From: Chiayiivirga sp.
Lineage (GTDB): Bacteria; Pseudomonadota; Gammaproteobacteria; Xanthomonadales; Xanthomonadaceae
Length of the DNA: 64,000 nucleotides
Assembly: GCA_022647565.1 (NCBI GenBank)
Contig: JALCLA010000003.1
Location: 248,001 to 312,000, forward strand
Direction of reading: 5' to 3'
Under the pieces are notes generated by a model. That model ran no database searches, was not told the origin of the DNA, and saw only the letters and a list, made by a program, of their open reading frames with translations. This document shows positions 8,448 through 18,107 of this stretch, piece after piece (the stretch's first letter is position 1; the number at the start of each line of letters is the position of its first letter). A program made the position numbers and the translations under genes.

Positions 8448-8786
8448 TCAGCCCTTCGCGCTGACCCGGCACGTCATTTCGGGAAGGCAGGCAGTACCGC
8501 CGGAATCGGCACAGCAGTTTTCGGTGAGGTAGCTCAGCAACGCGGTCATTTGCGAAAAGCTGGCGCGATAGCAGATGCAGCGTCCGCGCTGCTCGGCCTC
8601 GATGAGACCTGCGCGACTCAGTTCCTTGAAATGGAACGAGAGTGTGGCGCCGGGCACGCCCAGTTCCGCCGCCAGGTCGCCTGCCAGGCATCCGGCCTCT
8701 CCCGCCTGCACCAGACGGCGAAACACGGCCAATCGCGTCGCGTGCCCGAGGGCCGCCAATGCGGAGAGTGCGTCTTTCTGTTCCAT
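8448..8786 (-). CDS. arsR: ArsR-family metalloregulator
   Basis: A 112-residue winged-helix repressor starting MEQKDALSALAALGHATRLAVFRRLV; the recognition helix region is LAAELGVPGATLSFHFKELSRAGLI. ArsR proteins leave DNA when arsenite or antimonite binds. There is no classical CVC pair in the DNA-binding helix; cysteines cluster at the C-terminus (NCCADSGGTAC, then TC), as in ArsR types with C-terminal metal sites. ATG at 8786 lies in the palindromic operator, so the gene is autoregulated and controls the divergent arsC operon. An upstream in-frame start (8813) would add nine residues and is less likely. Confidence 0.92.
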   Translation of the reverse strand: MEQKDALSALAALGHATRLAVFRRLVQAGEAGCLAGDLAAELGVPGATLSFHFKELSRAGLIEAEQRGRCICYRASFSQMTALLSYLTENCCADSGGTACLPEMTCRVSAKG

Positions 8787-8804
8787 TGTTATAGAATAAT
8801 GGAA
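8781..8804. promoter_or_regulatory. ArsR-type operator between divergent arsR and arsC
   Basis: Inverted repeat TTCCATT - 10 bp - AATGGAA (8781-8787 and 8798-8804), AT-rich in a GC-rich surround. It overlaps the arsR start codon and lies about 30 bp before the arsC start, the usual place for an ArsR dimer site controlling both directions. Confidence 0.75.
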
Positions 8805-8831
8805 TCTTTCCAAGTCGTCGAGGGCAAGCGA

Positions 8832-9335
8832 ATGTCGGATCGCGTCTACAACGTGCTGTTCCTATGCACCGGAAATTCCGCTCGCAGCATCCTGGCCGAA
8901 GCCGCCATGGCGATTCTCGGCGCCGGCCGTTTCCGCGCCTTCAGCGCGGGCAGCCATCCTAGCGGCAAGGTGCAGCCGATGGCGGCAGAAATCGCGCAAT
9001 CGCTCGGTTATCCGCTCGAGAAGATGCGCAGCAAGAGTTGGGACGAGTTCGCCGCGCCGGATGCCCCGGTGATGGACTTCATCATCACGGTCTGCGACAA
9101 CGCGGCCGGCGAAGCTTGCCCGGTATGGCTCGGACATCCTGCGAGCGCTCACTGGGGCGTACCCGATCCCGTGGGTGTTGAAGGCTCGGACGAGGATCGT
9201 AGGCGCGCTTTTCGAAATGCGTACGCCACGTTGCGCCGCCGCGTCGAACTGCTGATCGCCTTGCCGCTCGACAAGCTCGACAAGCTCGCGACGCAGACGA
9301 AACTGCGCGAGATCGGCCTGGTCGGCGCGCCATGA
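8832..9335 (+). CDS. arsC: Arsenate reductase, thioredoxin-coupled LMW-phosphatase type
   Basis: A 167-residue cytoplasmic enzyme that reduces arsenate to arsenite. The P-loop CTGNSARS (Cys12 to Arg18) at the N-terminus and the phosphatase fold mark the LMW-protein-phosphatase type; the conserved DP of the family is in WGVPDPVG. A downstream redox cysteine is present (VCDNAAGEAC). Start at 8832 follows GAGGG; an upstream ATG at 8799 falls inside the operator. The stop overlaps the aquaporin start by 4 bp (ATGA). Confidence 0.93.
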   Translation: MSDRVYNVLFLCTGNSARSILAEAAMAILGAGRFRAFSAGSHPSGKVQPMAAEIAQSLGYPLEKMRSKSWDEFAAPDAPVMDFIITVCDNAAGEACPVWLGHPASAHWGVPDPVGVEGSDEDRRRAFRNAYATLRRRVELLIALPLDKLDKLATQTKLREIGLVGAP

Positions 9336-10000
9336 CGCCATCGCGCCGGCTGCTTTCGGAATTCTTCAGCACGGGCGTGTTGCTCGCGGTCGTGATCGGT
9401 TCGGGGATCATGGGCGAGCAACTGGCCGGTGGAAACATCGCCATCGCACTGCTGGCCAACACGCTCGCGACGATCGGCGGCTTGTACATTCTGATCGAGG
9501 TTTTCGGTCCCATCAGCGCACACATGAATCCGGCGGTGAGCCTGGTGATGGCCTCCCGACGCGAACTGCCGTGGTCGATGCTCGGGCCGTACGTCATTGC
9601 GCAACTCGCGGGTGCAGCATGCGGTGCCTGGCTGGCCCATGCGATGTTCGACCTGCCAATCCTGCAGTGGTCGAGCAAGCTGCGCACCGGTCAGGGTCAG
9701 TGGATCGCCGAGGCCGTTGCCACGGCGGGCCTCGTCCTTGTGGTGCTTCGCGCACCTGCAGGGCGCGTCGCGGCGATGGTCGCGGCCTACATCGGCGCGG
9801 CGTACTGGTTCACCGCATCGACGTCGTTTGCGAATCCCGCGGCAGCCTTTGGACGCATGTTCAGCGACAGCTTCGCCGGAATTGCGCCGGTGAGCGTCGC
9901 CGGGTTCGTCCTTGCGCAGCTGGCGGGGGCCGGCATCGGCGTGGCCATCGATCGGGCGCTGGGACGTGCGCCGGCGGCCGCGGGAGTAACGCCCGCATGA
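9332..10000 (+). CDS. aqpS: Aquaporin-family arsenite channel (AqpS-like)
   Basis: A 222-residue MIP channel with six predicted membrane helices and both NPA loops (HMNPAVSL near residue 68 and FANPAAAFGR near 170). In ars operons such channels let arsenite made by ArsC leave the cell down its gradient, replacing an ArsB or Acr3 pump, as shown for Sinorhizobium meliloti AqpS. It lies between two arsenate reductase genes, joined by 4-bp overlaps on both sides, and no arsenite pump gene is seen in the window, which supports that role. Confidence 0.9.
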   Translation: MTPSRRLLSEFFSTGVLLAVVIGSGIMGEQLAGGNIAIALLANTLATIGGLYILIEVFGPISAHMNPAVSLVMASRRELPWSMLGPYVIAQLAGAACGAWLAHAMFDLPILQWSSKLRTGQGQWIAEAVATAGLVLVVLRAPAGRVAAMVAAYIGAAYWFTASTSFANPAAAFGRMFSDSFAGIAPVSVAGFVLAQLAGAGIGVAIDRALGRAPAAAGVTPA

Positions 10001-10416
10001 CCGTCAGAGCGGACTTCCCCGTCACGATCTACCACAACCCGGATTGCGGAACCTCGCGCAACACCTTGGCGCTCATCCGGCATGCTGGCGTCGAGCCGTG
10101 CGTCGTGCTCTATCTGGAAACGCCGCTGTCGCGGGCGCTCGTGATCGACTTGATCAGAGACGCTGGGCTTACGGTGCGACAGGCGTTGCGCGAGAAGGGA
10201 ACGCCTTTCGCAGATTGGGGTTTGGACAATCCCGACCTCAGCGACGACGCACTGCTCGATGCGATCATGCGCTCGCCGATCCTGCTGAATCGGCCCTTCG
10301 TCGATACGCCGTTGGGGGTTCGACTCTGTCGGCCATCGGATGTCGTATTGGAGATCCTGCCGCCGATCGACCGCCCGTTCGTCAAGGAAGATGGCGAAGT
10401 CGTTCCAGTGCGTTGA
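9997..10416 (+). CDS. arsC: Arsenate reductase, glutaredoxin-coupled ArsC/Spx family
   Basis: A 139-residue member of the thioredoxin-fold ArsC family that uses glutathione and glutaredoxin. The N-terminal signature is IYHNPDCGTSRNTLALI with the catalytic Cys17; conserved later motifs are LREKGTPF, LNRPFVDTPLGVRLCRPSD with the substrate-binding arginines. It is unrelated in fold to the first arsC of this operon, so two electron-donor systems serve the same reaction. ATG overlaps the aqpS stop (ATGA). Confidence 0.93.
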   Translation: MTVRADFPVTIYHNPDCGTSRNTLALIRHAGVEPCVVLYLETPLSRALVIDLIRDAGLTVRQALREKGTPFADWGLDNPDLSDDALLDAIMRSPILLNRPFVDTPLGVRLCRPSDVVLEILPPIDRPFVKEDGEVVPVR

Positions 10417-10482
10417 GTAGGCGATGGGTTTCTTGCGGCACCTACGCTAGGGTTGAACCCATCGAGTCACGCGGGCGAATCC

Positions 10483-10815
10483 ATGGAACTGCTAAGAGTC
10501 TTGGGCCTGTTCGTCGCAACGGCGCTGGCCGAGATCATCGGCTGCTACTTGCCCTACCTGTGGCTGAAGCAGGACCGCTCTGTCTGGTTGCTCTTGCCAG
10601 CCGCCGTCAGCCTTGCAGTATTCGTCTGGCTATTGACGTTGCATCCGCACGCCGCCGGCCGCGTCTATGCCGCTTACGGCGGTGTCTACATCAGCGTTGC
10701 GCTCGCGTGGCTCTGGGCGGTTGATTCGGTGCGGCCAACTTGGACGGATGCCGTGGGTGTCGGCGTGTGCCTTGTCGGAGCGAGCATCATCATGCTCGGG
10801 TCCAAACCCGCCTGA
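10483..10815 (+). CDS. ynfA: YnfA/UPF0060 family small membrane protein
   Basis: A 110-residue protein with four membrane helices and the family signature [20 protein letters not shown] followed by [10 protein letters not shown]. YnfA belongs to the small multidrug-resistance superfamily in shape; its substrate is unsettled. It follows the arsenic genes after a 66-bp gap and could be read through from them. ATG at 10483 is preferred to the in-frame TTG at 10453, which adds non-conserved residues. Confidence 0.9.
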   Translation: MELLRVLGLFVATALAEIIGCYLPYLWLKQDRSVWLLLPAAVSLAVFVWLLTLHPHAAGRVYAAYGGVYISVALAWLWAVDSVRPTWTDAVGVGVCLVGASIIMLGSKPA

Positions 10816-11164
10816 TTTCTACAGGCAATGCTGAGACCGCGAGCGCCCTTGGCCTGAGGTCGTCCAATTGGAAGTCCCGGCGGCCTTCGCTGCGCTCATT
10901 TGCAGTGTCGGGTCGCGCCAACTCAGCGCCGCTGCAGCACCATAACGGTAACGGCCGGCGGCACGATGAGCCTTGCGCGCTCGAACCCGCTCGGTCCCAG
11001 CCGACTGTATGAAGCGACTGTGATCTGCCACGCCAACTGGATCGACTAGCGCGCAGAGGGACGAGTGCGCCGGCCAACACCTTCGCTAGACGACGCAACG
11101 GGAACTTCTCGCTTGGGCCCTCGGTCCGAGCTAACCTGATCCATCTGACTCCGGCTCTCTCTTC
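10816..11164. other. Intergenic stretch without a recognisable gene
   Basis: About 350 bp between the arsenic module and the Cus module. Open frames exist on both strands but have no signal, domain or plausible start. No terminator with a T run and no tRNA are visible. It should contain the promoter for the Cus operon, but I could not identify a MerR-type or CusR-type box with confidence. Confidence 0.5.
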
Positions 11165-11509
11165 ATGCGGCGGCGCCGTCCCCTGATCGTCTGGCTGTGC
11201 TTACTCGCCCTGGTCTGGTGCCAGGTCGCGATGGCAGCGCAGGCGTGCACCGGCGGCGAACCCGTGGCGGGCGCCGACTGCCACGGGGTGATGGCGGACG
11301 AGGATGCCGATTCTGGCGGTTCGCCGGAATGTCCAACCCAGGATGTCACGCCTGACCTGGGCAAGCTCCCGACGGTGGCCCCGCTGCCGGGCCAGACTGT
11401 CTTCCTGCGGGTGGTCGATGGCCGCTCGTTGCGCTTCAATGATTTCGCAACGCTCCCTGGCGCTCGAGCCGGGCCGCACGTTGCGACGCTCTGCCAACGC
11501 CTGATCTAG
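11165..11509 (+). CDS. Small secreted protein heading the Cus operon
   Basis: A 114-residue protein with a signal peptide (MRRRRPLIVWLCLLALVWCQVAMAAQA, cleavage after about residue 25). The mature part has four cysteines, acidic stretches (DEDADSGG) and an LCQRLI end. No known domain. Small exported proteins of this kind precede RND-type metal operons in related bacteria, and the next gene begins 66 bp downstream with a good ribosome site. A role in periplasmic metal sensing or binding is plausible but unproven. Confidence 0.75.
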   Translation: MRRRRPLIVWLCLLALVWCQVAMAAQACTGGEPVAGADCHGVMADEDADSGGSPECPTQDVTPDLGKLPTVAPLPGQTVFLRVVDGRSLRFNDFATLPGARAGPHVATLCQRLI

Positions 11510-11575
11510 ACCACTCCTCGCTGATCTCGTCGGCCGCGTATGCGGCTTCCGGTGTTTCTCGCGTAGGAGTGTTCC

Positions 11576-12880
11576 ATGTTCTTGTTCCCATCCTTACCGC
11601 GCTCGCGGGAGGGGCAGCGGCCGGCCACTTGGCCGTTCGTCGCCGTGCTTTTCTTACTTTCGTCTTCAGGTCACGCCGCTGACTTCCCGCCGCTGACGCT
11701 GGACGAAGCGATGCAGCGGGCCGCTGCCCACGCCCCGGGGCTGGATGCGCAGGCCGCCCGATTGCTGGCGGCGCAAGAAGACGCCGCTCGCGCCGGCCGG
11801 CTTCCCGATCCGGTGCTCTCCGCCGGCATCGACAATCTCACCGTCACCGGCGCCGACGCGTTTCGCTTGGGTGCCGATGAGATGACGATGCAACGCATCG
11901 GCGTGATGCAGGCGTGGCCGTCGAAGTGGTTGCGCGCGGCCGAACGCGAGGTGGCCCGCGCGCAAGCCAATGCCATTTCCGATGAATCGGTCTGGGTGAA
12001 GCGGCAAGTCGAGCGCGCAGCAGGCGACGCGTGGATCGCGTCGTGGGCCGCCGAGAAGGAGCGAGCCTTCCTTCAGGCACAGCGAGAGGATGCCGAGCGC
12101 GCCGCGCGCATCGCCGAGGCACAACTCGCCAACGGCAGCGGCTCGGCGGCCTCCGCGTTGGCGGCCGATGTCGCCGGCGCAGATCTCGAGAGTCAGCTGC
12201 TGGCCGCCGAGACGGCGGTGAACGCCGCTCGCGCCGGGTTGACGCGATGGCTCGGCGATCGTGCGCAGGCTGGGTTGGCCGCAGCCCCGGATTTTGGGTC
12301 GCTGACGCTCCCGCCGGCGCGGCTGCTGTCGAGCGTGGGGAGCCATGCAGAGCTTGCTGGCTGGAACGCACGCGAGCGCGCCGCCGAGGCCGCGATCGAG
12401 GTGGCTCGCGCACGCAAACGGCCGCGGGTGGCATTCGGTGCCTCCTATGGCACGCGAGTGGCCGGCTTACCCGACATGGCGACGTTTGAAGTCACGATCG
12501 ATCTGCCCGTCTTCGCACGCAATAGGCAGGACCGTGACATCGCGGCCCGCCGCGCCGAGGCCGACGCTGTGCATGCGGAGCGCGAAGAAGCGACCCGGGA
12601 GCACCGGGAAACCGTGGAGCGCTTGCTTGCTACGTGGACAGGCCTACGGAGCGAGCATGCACGCCTGATCGAACGCGTCCTGCCGCTCGCGCAGGATCGG
12701 CGCGAAGTTGCACTCGCTGCCTACGCCAACGGTGAGCCGATCCAGGCGTGGCTCGACGCGCGCCGCGACGAAGTCGCGCTGCGGCGGCGGGCTGTCCAAA
12801 CCGAAGCGGCGCTGGCGCGAGCCTGGCTGCAGCTCAACACGCTTTCAGCGACCGACGCCAATACGAGGATCGTTCCATGA
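11576..12880 (+). CDS. cusC: Outer-membrane efflux protein, TolC family (CusC/CzcC-like)
   Basis: A 434-residue outer-membrane channel of the tripartite copper/silver exporter. It has a signal peptide up to SSSGHAA, then the two outer-membrane-factor repeats rich in long helices (EEATREHRETVERLLATW). Domain start LTLDEAMQRAAAHAPGLDAQAARLLAAQ is typical of the family. AGGAG stands 7 bp before the ATG. Its stop overlaps the start of cusB by 4 bp (ATGA), so outer channel, adaptor and pump are made together. Confidence 0.9.
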   Translation: MFLFPSLPRSREGQRPATWPFVAVLFLLSSSGHAADFPPLTLDEAMQRAAAHAPGLDAQAARLLAAQEDAARAGRLPDPVLSAGIDNLTVTGADAFRLGADEMTMQRIGVMQAWPSKWLRAAEREVARAQANAISDESVWVKRQVERAAGDAWIASWAAEKERAFLQAQREDAERAARIAEAQLANGSGSAASALAADVAGADLESQLLAAETAVNAARAGLTRWLGDRAQAGLAAAPDFGSLTLPPARLLSSVGSHAELAGWNARERAAEAAIEVARARKRPRVAFGASYGTRVAGLPDMATFEVTIDLPVFARNRQDRDIAARRAEADAVHAEREEATREHRETVERLLATWTGLRSEHARLIERVLPLAQDRREVALAAYANGEPIQAWLDARRDEVALRRRAVQTEAALARAWLQLNTLSATDANTRIVP

Positions 12881-14313
12881 GCCGCGCAATCGTGGTTATC
12901 GGCGGCGTGGCCGTCATCGCCTTGGCCACCACCCTGGGCTACTTCGCAGGGCATCGATCCGCCGCAGGCTCATCCGTCGCCACGGAGAGCATGGCAGCGC
13001 AGGAGGATGCTGAGGAGGAGGTCCTGTATTGGTACGACCCCATGGTGCCCGACCAGCATTTCGACAAGCCCGGCAAGTCGCCTTTCATGGACATGATGCT
13101 GGTGCCGCGCTACGCCAGTGAAAGCAACGAGGCGGGCGTAGGCATTTCGTCAGCATTGCAGCAAAACCTGGGTGTGCGCACGGCGACGGTGACACTCGAC
13201 ACAATCGCCAGCCCGGTTCGGGCGCCCGGCACCCTGCAGTGGGCGGTGACCGGCGAACACCGCGTCAGCGCGCGGGTCGAGGGCTTGGTCGAACGCCTGC
13301 ACGCCCGCACACCCTACGCGCGCGTCGCGCGGGGCGATCCGCTCGCAACACTGCTGGCGCCCACCTTGGCGAGCGCGATCGCGGAGTACCGGGCCTTGGC
13401 CAGCAGTCGTTCGCCCGAAGCGCGCCAGCTTCAGGCCGCCGCGCGCTCACGGCTGCAGCTCTGGGGCGTCAACCCGGCGCAAGTATCGACGCGTGACGGT
13501 CCGCCGCGCATCGTGCTGCACGCACCGGCCGACGGCGTGCTCGCGGAGGTCGCCGTGCGTGAGGGCGAAACTGTCATGCCAGGCCAACTGCTATTTCGCC
13601 TCAACGCCACCGACACCTTGTGGCTCGACGCCCGGGTGCCCCAGGGCAGCGCCGGTCAACTTCAGGCCGGCGATGCGGCCCAAGTGCTCGTCAGCGGTGC
13701 CTCAGAACCCATGCTGGGGAAGATCGAGGCGGTGCTACCCGAGGTCGACCTGGTCACGCGGACGCAGTCGGTGCGTGTGCTCGTCCCCAACCCCGACGGC
13801 ACGCTTGCCGCGGGCGCGTTCGCCGAAGTGGTGCTGCAGTCCACAACGAAGGAAGCGCGGCCGTGGATTCCAAGCGAAGCGCTGATCATGACCGGGCGCG
13901 AATCGCGCGTGATCGTCAAGTCTGCGGAGAGCACCTTCCTACCCGTAGCCGTGACCACCGGCAGGCAGGCCGACGAGCGTACCGAGATTCTTGCCGGCCT
14001 CGTCGGCGGCGAGGAAATCGTGGTGTCCGGTCAGTTCCTGATCGATTCGGAAGCCAGCTTGTCCGGCCTGCTTTCGCGCCTGGAGCCAGCTGCAACCTCC
14101 GACAGCGCCGCCGAGCCGGCAGACAAACCCACGCCTGAGACGTCGGGCTCCGACGAGCAGCGGCGCGTCCTCTACTGGTACGACCCGATGGTGCCGGACA
14201 AGCATTTCGACCAGCCGGGTAAATCGCCCTTCATGGACATGCAGCTGGTCCCGAAATATGCCGACGAGGTCGAAGCGAAAACCCCAGCCACCCCGCCTGA
14301 GGCCTCGCCATGA
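12877..14313 (+). CDS. cusB: RND periplasmic adaptor CusB with two heavy-metal-binding domains
   Basis: A 478-residue membrane-fusion protein linking the inner pump and outer channel and passing Cu(I)/Ag(I) on. It has one N-terminal membrane anchor (residues 3-24). Unusually, the short heavy-metal-binding domain occurs twice: at about residues 48-80 ([20 protein letters not shown]) and again at the very C-terminus, about 430-462 ([20 protein letters not shown]), each with the FMDM methionines. Between them lie the barrel-sandwich and beta-barrel parts ([21 protein letters not shown]). Start and stop both overlap their neighbours by 4 bp. Confidence 0.93.
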   Translation: MSRAIVVIGGVAVIALATTLGYFAGHRSAAGSSVATESMAAQEDAEEEVLYWYDPMVPDQHFDKPGKSPFMDMMLVPRYASESNEAGVGISSALQQNLGVRTATVTLDTIASPVRAPGTLQWAVTGEHRVSARVEGLVERLHARTPYARVARGDPLATLLAPTLASAIAEYRALASSRSPEARQLQAAARSRLQLWGVNPAQVSTRDGPPRIVLHAPADGVLAEVAVREGETVMPGQLLFRLNATDTLWLDARVPQGSAGQLQAGDAAQVLVSGASEPMLGKIEAVLPEVDLVTRTQSVRVLVPNPDGTLAAGAFAEVVLQSTTKEARPWIPSEALIMTGRESRVIVKSAESTFLPVAVTTGRQADERTEILAGLVGGEEIVVSGQFLIDSEASLSGLLSRLEPAATSDSAAEPADKPTPETSGSDEQRRVLYWYDPMVPDKHFDQPGKSPFMDMQLVPKYADEVEAKTPATPPEASP

Positions 14314-17300
14314 TCGCGGGCGTCATTCGCGCAGCCGTTGCGAACCGTGCCTTGGTGCTGATGGCCACGGTACTACTGGCGGCATGGGGCATCTGGTCGA
14401 TGGCGCGGCTGCCGCTCGATGCGCTGCCGGACTTGTCGGATACGCAGGTCATCGTGCGCACCGAGTGGCCCGGCCAGACCCCGCGGCTGATCGAGGACCA
14501 GGTGACGTATCCGCTCGCCACGACGATGTTGTCGGTGCCGGGCGTCAAAGCGGTGCGTGCGTTCTCCTTCTTCGGTGATTCGTACGTCTACGTGTTGTTC
14601 GACGACGCGACCGACTTGTACTGGGCGCGCTCACGCGTGCTCGAGTATCTGAGCCAAGTCCGTGATCGCCTGCCCGAGGCGGTGAATCCCGCGCTCGGGC
14701 CGGATGCCACCGGACTGGGCTGGATCTACGAGTACGCCTTGGTCGATCGCTCAGGTACGCACGACCTGGGACAGCTGCGTGCCCTGCAGGATTGGTTCCT
14801 GCGCTATGAACTCAAAACCGTGCCGGACGTGGCCGAGGTGGCCACGGTCGGCGGCGCGGTGCGGGCCTGGCAGATTGTTCCGGACCCCCAAGCCCTGGCG
14901 GCGCGCAACCTCACGGTCGCGCAGCTCGTTGAGGCGGTGCAGAGCGCCAACGGGGCCAGCGGCGGCTCGGTCATCGAGCAGGGCGAAGCCGAGCTCATGG
15001 TGCGCAGCGAGGGGTACTTGCGCACAGCCGAGGACTTCGCGCGTGTCCCAGTGGCCACCACGCAAGGCGTGCCGGTGCATCTGGGCGAGGTGGCCCGCAT
15101 CAGCCGCGGTCCCGTATTCCGGCGCGGCGTGGCTGAACTGGATGGCGAAGGCGAAGTCGTGGGCGGCGTCATCATCCTGCGCACGGGCAAGAACGCGTTG
15201 GCGGCCATCGACGCGGTAAAGCTCAAGCTCGCGGCCCTCAAGAGCAGCCTTCCGCCGGGCGTGGAGATCGTCCCGACGTACGACCGCAGCGGTTTGATCC
15301 GCGATGCGGTCGCCAACCTCAGCGGCAAGCTGATCGAAGAATTCCTGGTGGTCGCACTCGTGTGTGCGATTTTCCTTTGGCACCTGCGATCCGCCCTGGT
15401 GGCGGTGATCACCCTGCCGCTCGGCATCCTCGCGGCCTTCATCGTCATGCGCTACCAGGGCGTCAGCGCGAACCTGCTGTCGTTGGGCGGCATCGCAATC
15501 GCGATCGGCGCGATGGTGGACGCCGCCGTGGTGATGATCGAGAACGCGCATAAGCATCTGGAACATTGGCGCGAGGCGCACGGTCGCGACCCGAAGGGTG
15601 AGGAGCGCTGGCACGTGCTCACCGAGGCGGCGAGCGAGGTGGGACCGGCGTTGTTCGTGAGTCTGCTGGTGATCACGCTGTCGTTCGTGCCGGTCTTCGC
15701 ACTGGAGGCGCAGGAGGGCCGGCTGTTCTCGCCACTCGCCTACACCAAGACCTACGCCATGGCGGCATCGGCCGGTTTGGCCATCACGCTGATCCCCGTG
15801 CTGATGGGCTACCTCATCCGTGGACGCATTCGCAGCGAAGCGACCAACCCGCTCAATCGCATACTCATTGCGGCATACCGGCCGGTGCTCGAGGGCGTGC
15901 TGCGGTTTCCCAAACTCACGCTGCTACTCGCGGCGCTGGTGCTGGCGGCCACGGCGTTGCCCCTGACGCGCATCGGCAGCGAGTTCATGCCTCCGCTCGA
16001 CGAAGGGACACTGCTCTACATGCCTACGGCGTTGCCGGGGCTGTCGGCGGGCAAGGCCACGCAGCTGCTGCAACAGACCGATCGCATGATCAAGACGGTG
16101 CCCGAGGTCGACCACGTTTTCGGCAAGGCCGGACGTGCCGATAGCGCGACCGATCCCGCGCCGCTGGAGATGTTCGAGACGACGGTGACGTTCAAGCCGC
16201 GCAGCCAATGGCGGCCGGGCATGACGATGGAGCGGCTGCGCGACGAACTGGATCGCGCCGTGCGCGTGCCGGGGCTCACGAACCTGTGGGTGCCGCCGAT
16301 CCGCAACCGGATCGACATGCTCGCCACGGGCATCAAGAGCCCGATTGGCATCAAGGTGTCCGGACGCGACACCGATACGCTGGATGCCCTCGCCGGGGAA
16401 ATCGCGAGCGTTGCCAATACGGTGCCGGGCGTGAGTTCGGCGGTCGCCGAGCGGGTTTCCGGCGGCCGCTATGTCGACGTGAAGGTGCGCCCCACGGACG
16501 CGGCCCGCTACGGTTCTAGCCAAGCCGCACTGCAGCAACTGATCAGCACCGTCGTGGGCGGCGAGCCGATCGGGGAAACGATCGAGGGCCGCGAGCGCTA
16601 TCCGATCCTGCTGCGGTATCCGCGCGACCAGCGAGATAGTCTGGGGCGGCTGCAGGCGTTGCCCGTCGTTGCTCCCACCGGCGAACAACTCACGCTGGGC
16701 GCCGTCGCGGATATCACCGTGGTCGCCGGGCCCCCGATGCTCAAGAGCGACAACGGGCGCCTGGTGAGTTACGTGTACGTCGATGTCGCGGGTCGCGACC
16801 TGGGTTCGGTCGTGGCCGATTTGCAAACGTCCGTTGCAGAGAAGGTGACCTTGCCAGCCGGCTATGCGGTGGGCTGGTCGGGCCAATACGAATTCCTGCA
16901 GCGCGCACTCGAGCGCCTACGCTGGGTCATCCCGGCGACGCTGGGCATCATCTTCGTGTTGATCTTCCTGGTGTTCCGAAGCGCGAGCGAAGCGGCGGTG
17001 ATCATGCTCAGCCTGCCGCTGGCCTTGGTCGGCGGTCTCTGGCTGATCTGGGGGCTGGGGCATGCGGTATCGATCGCGAGCGTGATCGGATTCATAGCCC
17101 TCGCCGGCGTGGCCGCCGAGTTTGGCATCATCATGCTGCTCTACCTGCGACAAGCCTGGGAGAAGCGGCTGGCTTCGAACCCGAACGCAGACGCGGCAGC
17201 ACTCGATGACGCCATTCGCGAAGGGGCTGTGCTGCGCGTGCGGCCCAAGGCCATGACGGTCGCCGTCATCCTCGCTGGTCTGTTCCCGATCCTGATCGGA

Positions 17301-17468
17301 AGCGGCGCGGGTTCCGAGGTGATGCAACGCATCGCGGCGCCCATGGTGGGCGGAATGATCACGGCACCGTTGCTTTCGATGCTGGTTATTCCCGCGGCCT
17401 ATCTGCTCCTGCAACGCCGCGAGCTGCGGCGACGGTCTCGCATGCCTCATGCTTCTCGCGGTTCATGA
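14310..17468 (+). CDS. cusA: Cu(I)/Ag(I) efflux RND pump CusA
   Basis: A 1052-residue proton-driven inner-membrane pump with twelve membrane helices and two large periplasmic domains. The fourth helix carries the proton-relay motif [20 protein letters not shown] (Asp404). The three methionines that bind copper in E. coli CusA appear conserved: Met571 ([10 protein letters not shown]), Met621 (APLEMFETT) and Met670 ([10 protein letters not shown]), which argues for Cu(I)/Ag(I) rather than zinc or cadmium. The N-terminus [16 protein letters not shown] is also CusA-like. Intact from start to stop, unlike the czcA remnant at 33-36 kb. Confidence 0.96.
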   Translation: MIAGVIRAAVANRALVLMATVLLAAWGIWSMARLPLDALPDLSDTQVIVRTEWPGQTPRLIEDQVTYPLATTMLSVPGVKAVRAFSFFGDSYVYVLFDDATDLYWARSRVLEYLSQVRDRLPEAVNPALGPDATGLGWIYEYALVDRSGTHDLGQLRALQDWFLRYELKTVPDVAEVATVGGAVRAWQIVPDPQALAARNLTVAQLVEAVQSANGASGGSVIEQGEAELMVRSEGYLRTAEDFARVPVATTQGVPVHLGEVARISRGPVFRRGVAELDGEGEVVGGVIILRTGKNALAAIDAVKLKLAALKSSLPPGVEIVPTYDRSGLIRDAVANLSGKLIEEFLVVALVCAIFLWHLRSALVAVITLPLGILAAFIVMRYQGVSANLLSLGGIAIAIGAMVDAAVVMIENAHKHLEHWREAHGRDPKGEERWHVLTEAASEVGPALFVSLLVITLSFVPVFALEAQEGRLFSPLAYTKTYAMAASAGLAITLIPVLMGYLIRGRIRSEATNPLNRILIAAYRPVLEGVLRFPKLTLLLAALVLAATALPLTRIGSEFMPPLDEGTLLYMPTALPGLSAGKATQLLQQTDRMIKTVPEVDHVFGKAGRADSATDPAPLEMFETTVTFKPRSQWRPGMTMERLRDELDRAVRVPGLTNLWVPPIRNRIDMLATGIKSPIGIKVSGRDTDTLDALAGEIASVANTVPGVSSAVAERVSGGRYVDVKVRPTDAARYGSSQAALQQLISTVVGGEPIGETIEGRERYPILLRYPRDQRDSLGRLQALPVVAPTGEQLTLGAVADITVVAGPPMLKSDNGRLVSYVYVDVAGRDLGSVVADLQTSVAEKVTLPAGYAVGWSGQYEFLQRALERLRWVIPATLGIIFVLIFLVFRSASEAAVIMLSLPLALVGGLWLIWGLGHAVSIASVIGFIALAGVAAEFGIIMLLYLRQAWEKRLASNPNADAAALDDAIREGAVLRVRPKAMTVAVILAGLFPILIGSGAGSEVMQRIAAPMVGGMITAPLLSMLVIPAAYLLLQRRELRRRSRMPHASRGS

Positions 17469-17602
17469 CGAGGCGGGCATCTTGAGCAATGTCTAGAGGA
17501 TGACCCGTCGAAAGTACGAAACAGCCAGACCTGCCGCTCCGATCGCGTGCGCTGATTTCAGGGATGTCTCACCGCTCACTCGATCCTTCAGAGACTAGGC
17601 TC

Positions 17603-17977
17603 ATGAAATCCACCCTCCTGTTCCTCACTTTGGCTATGGCCGGCTGCTCTGCGCAGACTGATGAGCCGACGCCGTCCGCCCCGGGCGCCGCGGAACCTTC
17701 GTCACGGACCGCCGCGCCCACGCCGCACGAAGGCACCGCTGCCCGAGCCAGTGGCGCCATGGCGACAGCCACCGGCATTGTCACGGCCGTCGATGTTTCC
17801 GCACGAAGGATCACCATTTCGCACGAACCAGTGCCTGCGCTGAACTGGCCCGCCATGACGATGGACTTTTCGGTCCGCGACGTCGATCTGACTGGAATCC
17901 AGCTTGGCGACAAGGTGACCTTCGAGTTCACGACAGAGGGAATGAGCTCGACGATCACTCGCATCACTCGTCAGTAA
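17603..17977 (+). CDS. cusF: CusF-like periplasmic copper metallochaperone (lipoprotein)
   Basis: A 124-residue protein with a lipoprotein signal (LTLAMAGCSA; lipidation at the cysteine), a proline/alanine linker of about 50 residues and a C-terminal OB-fold domain. The CusF metal site is visible in RITISHEPVPALNWPAMTMDF: His, Trp and the two Met residues that bind Cu(I) with a cation-pi contact. CusF hands copper to CusB. It sits 134 bp after cusA, same strand. ATG at 17603 gives the signal peptide directly; a longer start at 17564 would mask it. Confidence 0.9.
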   Translation: MKSTLLFLTLAMAGCSAQTDEPTPSAPGAAEPSSRTAAPTPHEGTAARASGAMATATGIVTAVDVSARRITISHEPVPALNWPAMTMDFSVRDVDLTGIQLGDKVTFEFTTEGMSSTITRITRQ

Positions 17978-18107
17978 GGCTGCAACGCTCTCGCACGTGC
18001 GCTATCAGCGGCTCACGCCCCACGGACACGCGGGGGGCATGGCGTCGGGTCGCGGATTGGCGGCGACACCGGCGCGTCCAAGATGGCGGCGGCGACCCCG
18101 GCCTTGA

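Noticed and set aside
10790..11098. A 102-residue minus-strand gene in the ars-cus gap
   Set aside because: Arg/Ser/Ala-rich composition, no signal or domain, and overlaps the ynfA end; likely chance.
14310..17468. Loss of one copper-binding methionine in CusA
   Set aside because: A first alignment suggested a Ser at one site, but counting along E. coli CusA showed the three ligands correspond to LLYMP, APLEM and RIDM, all present.
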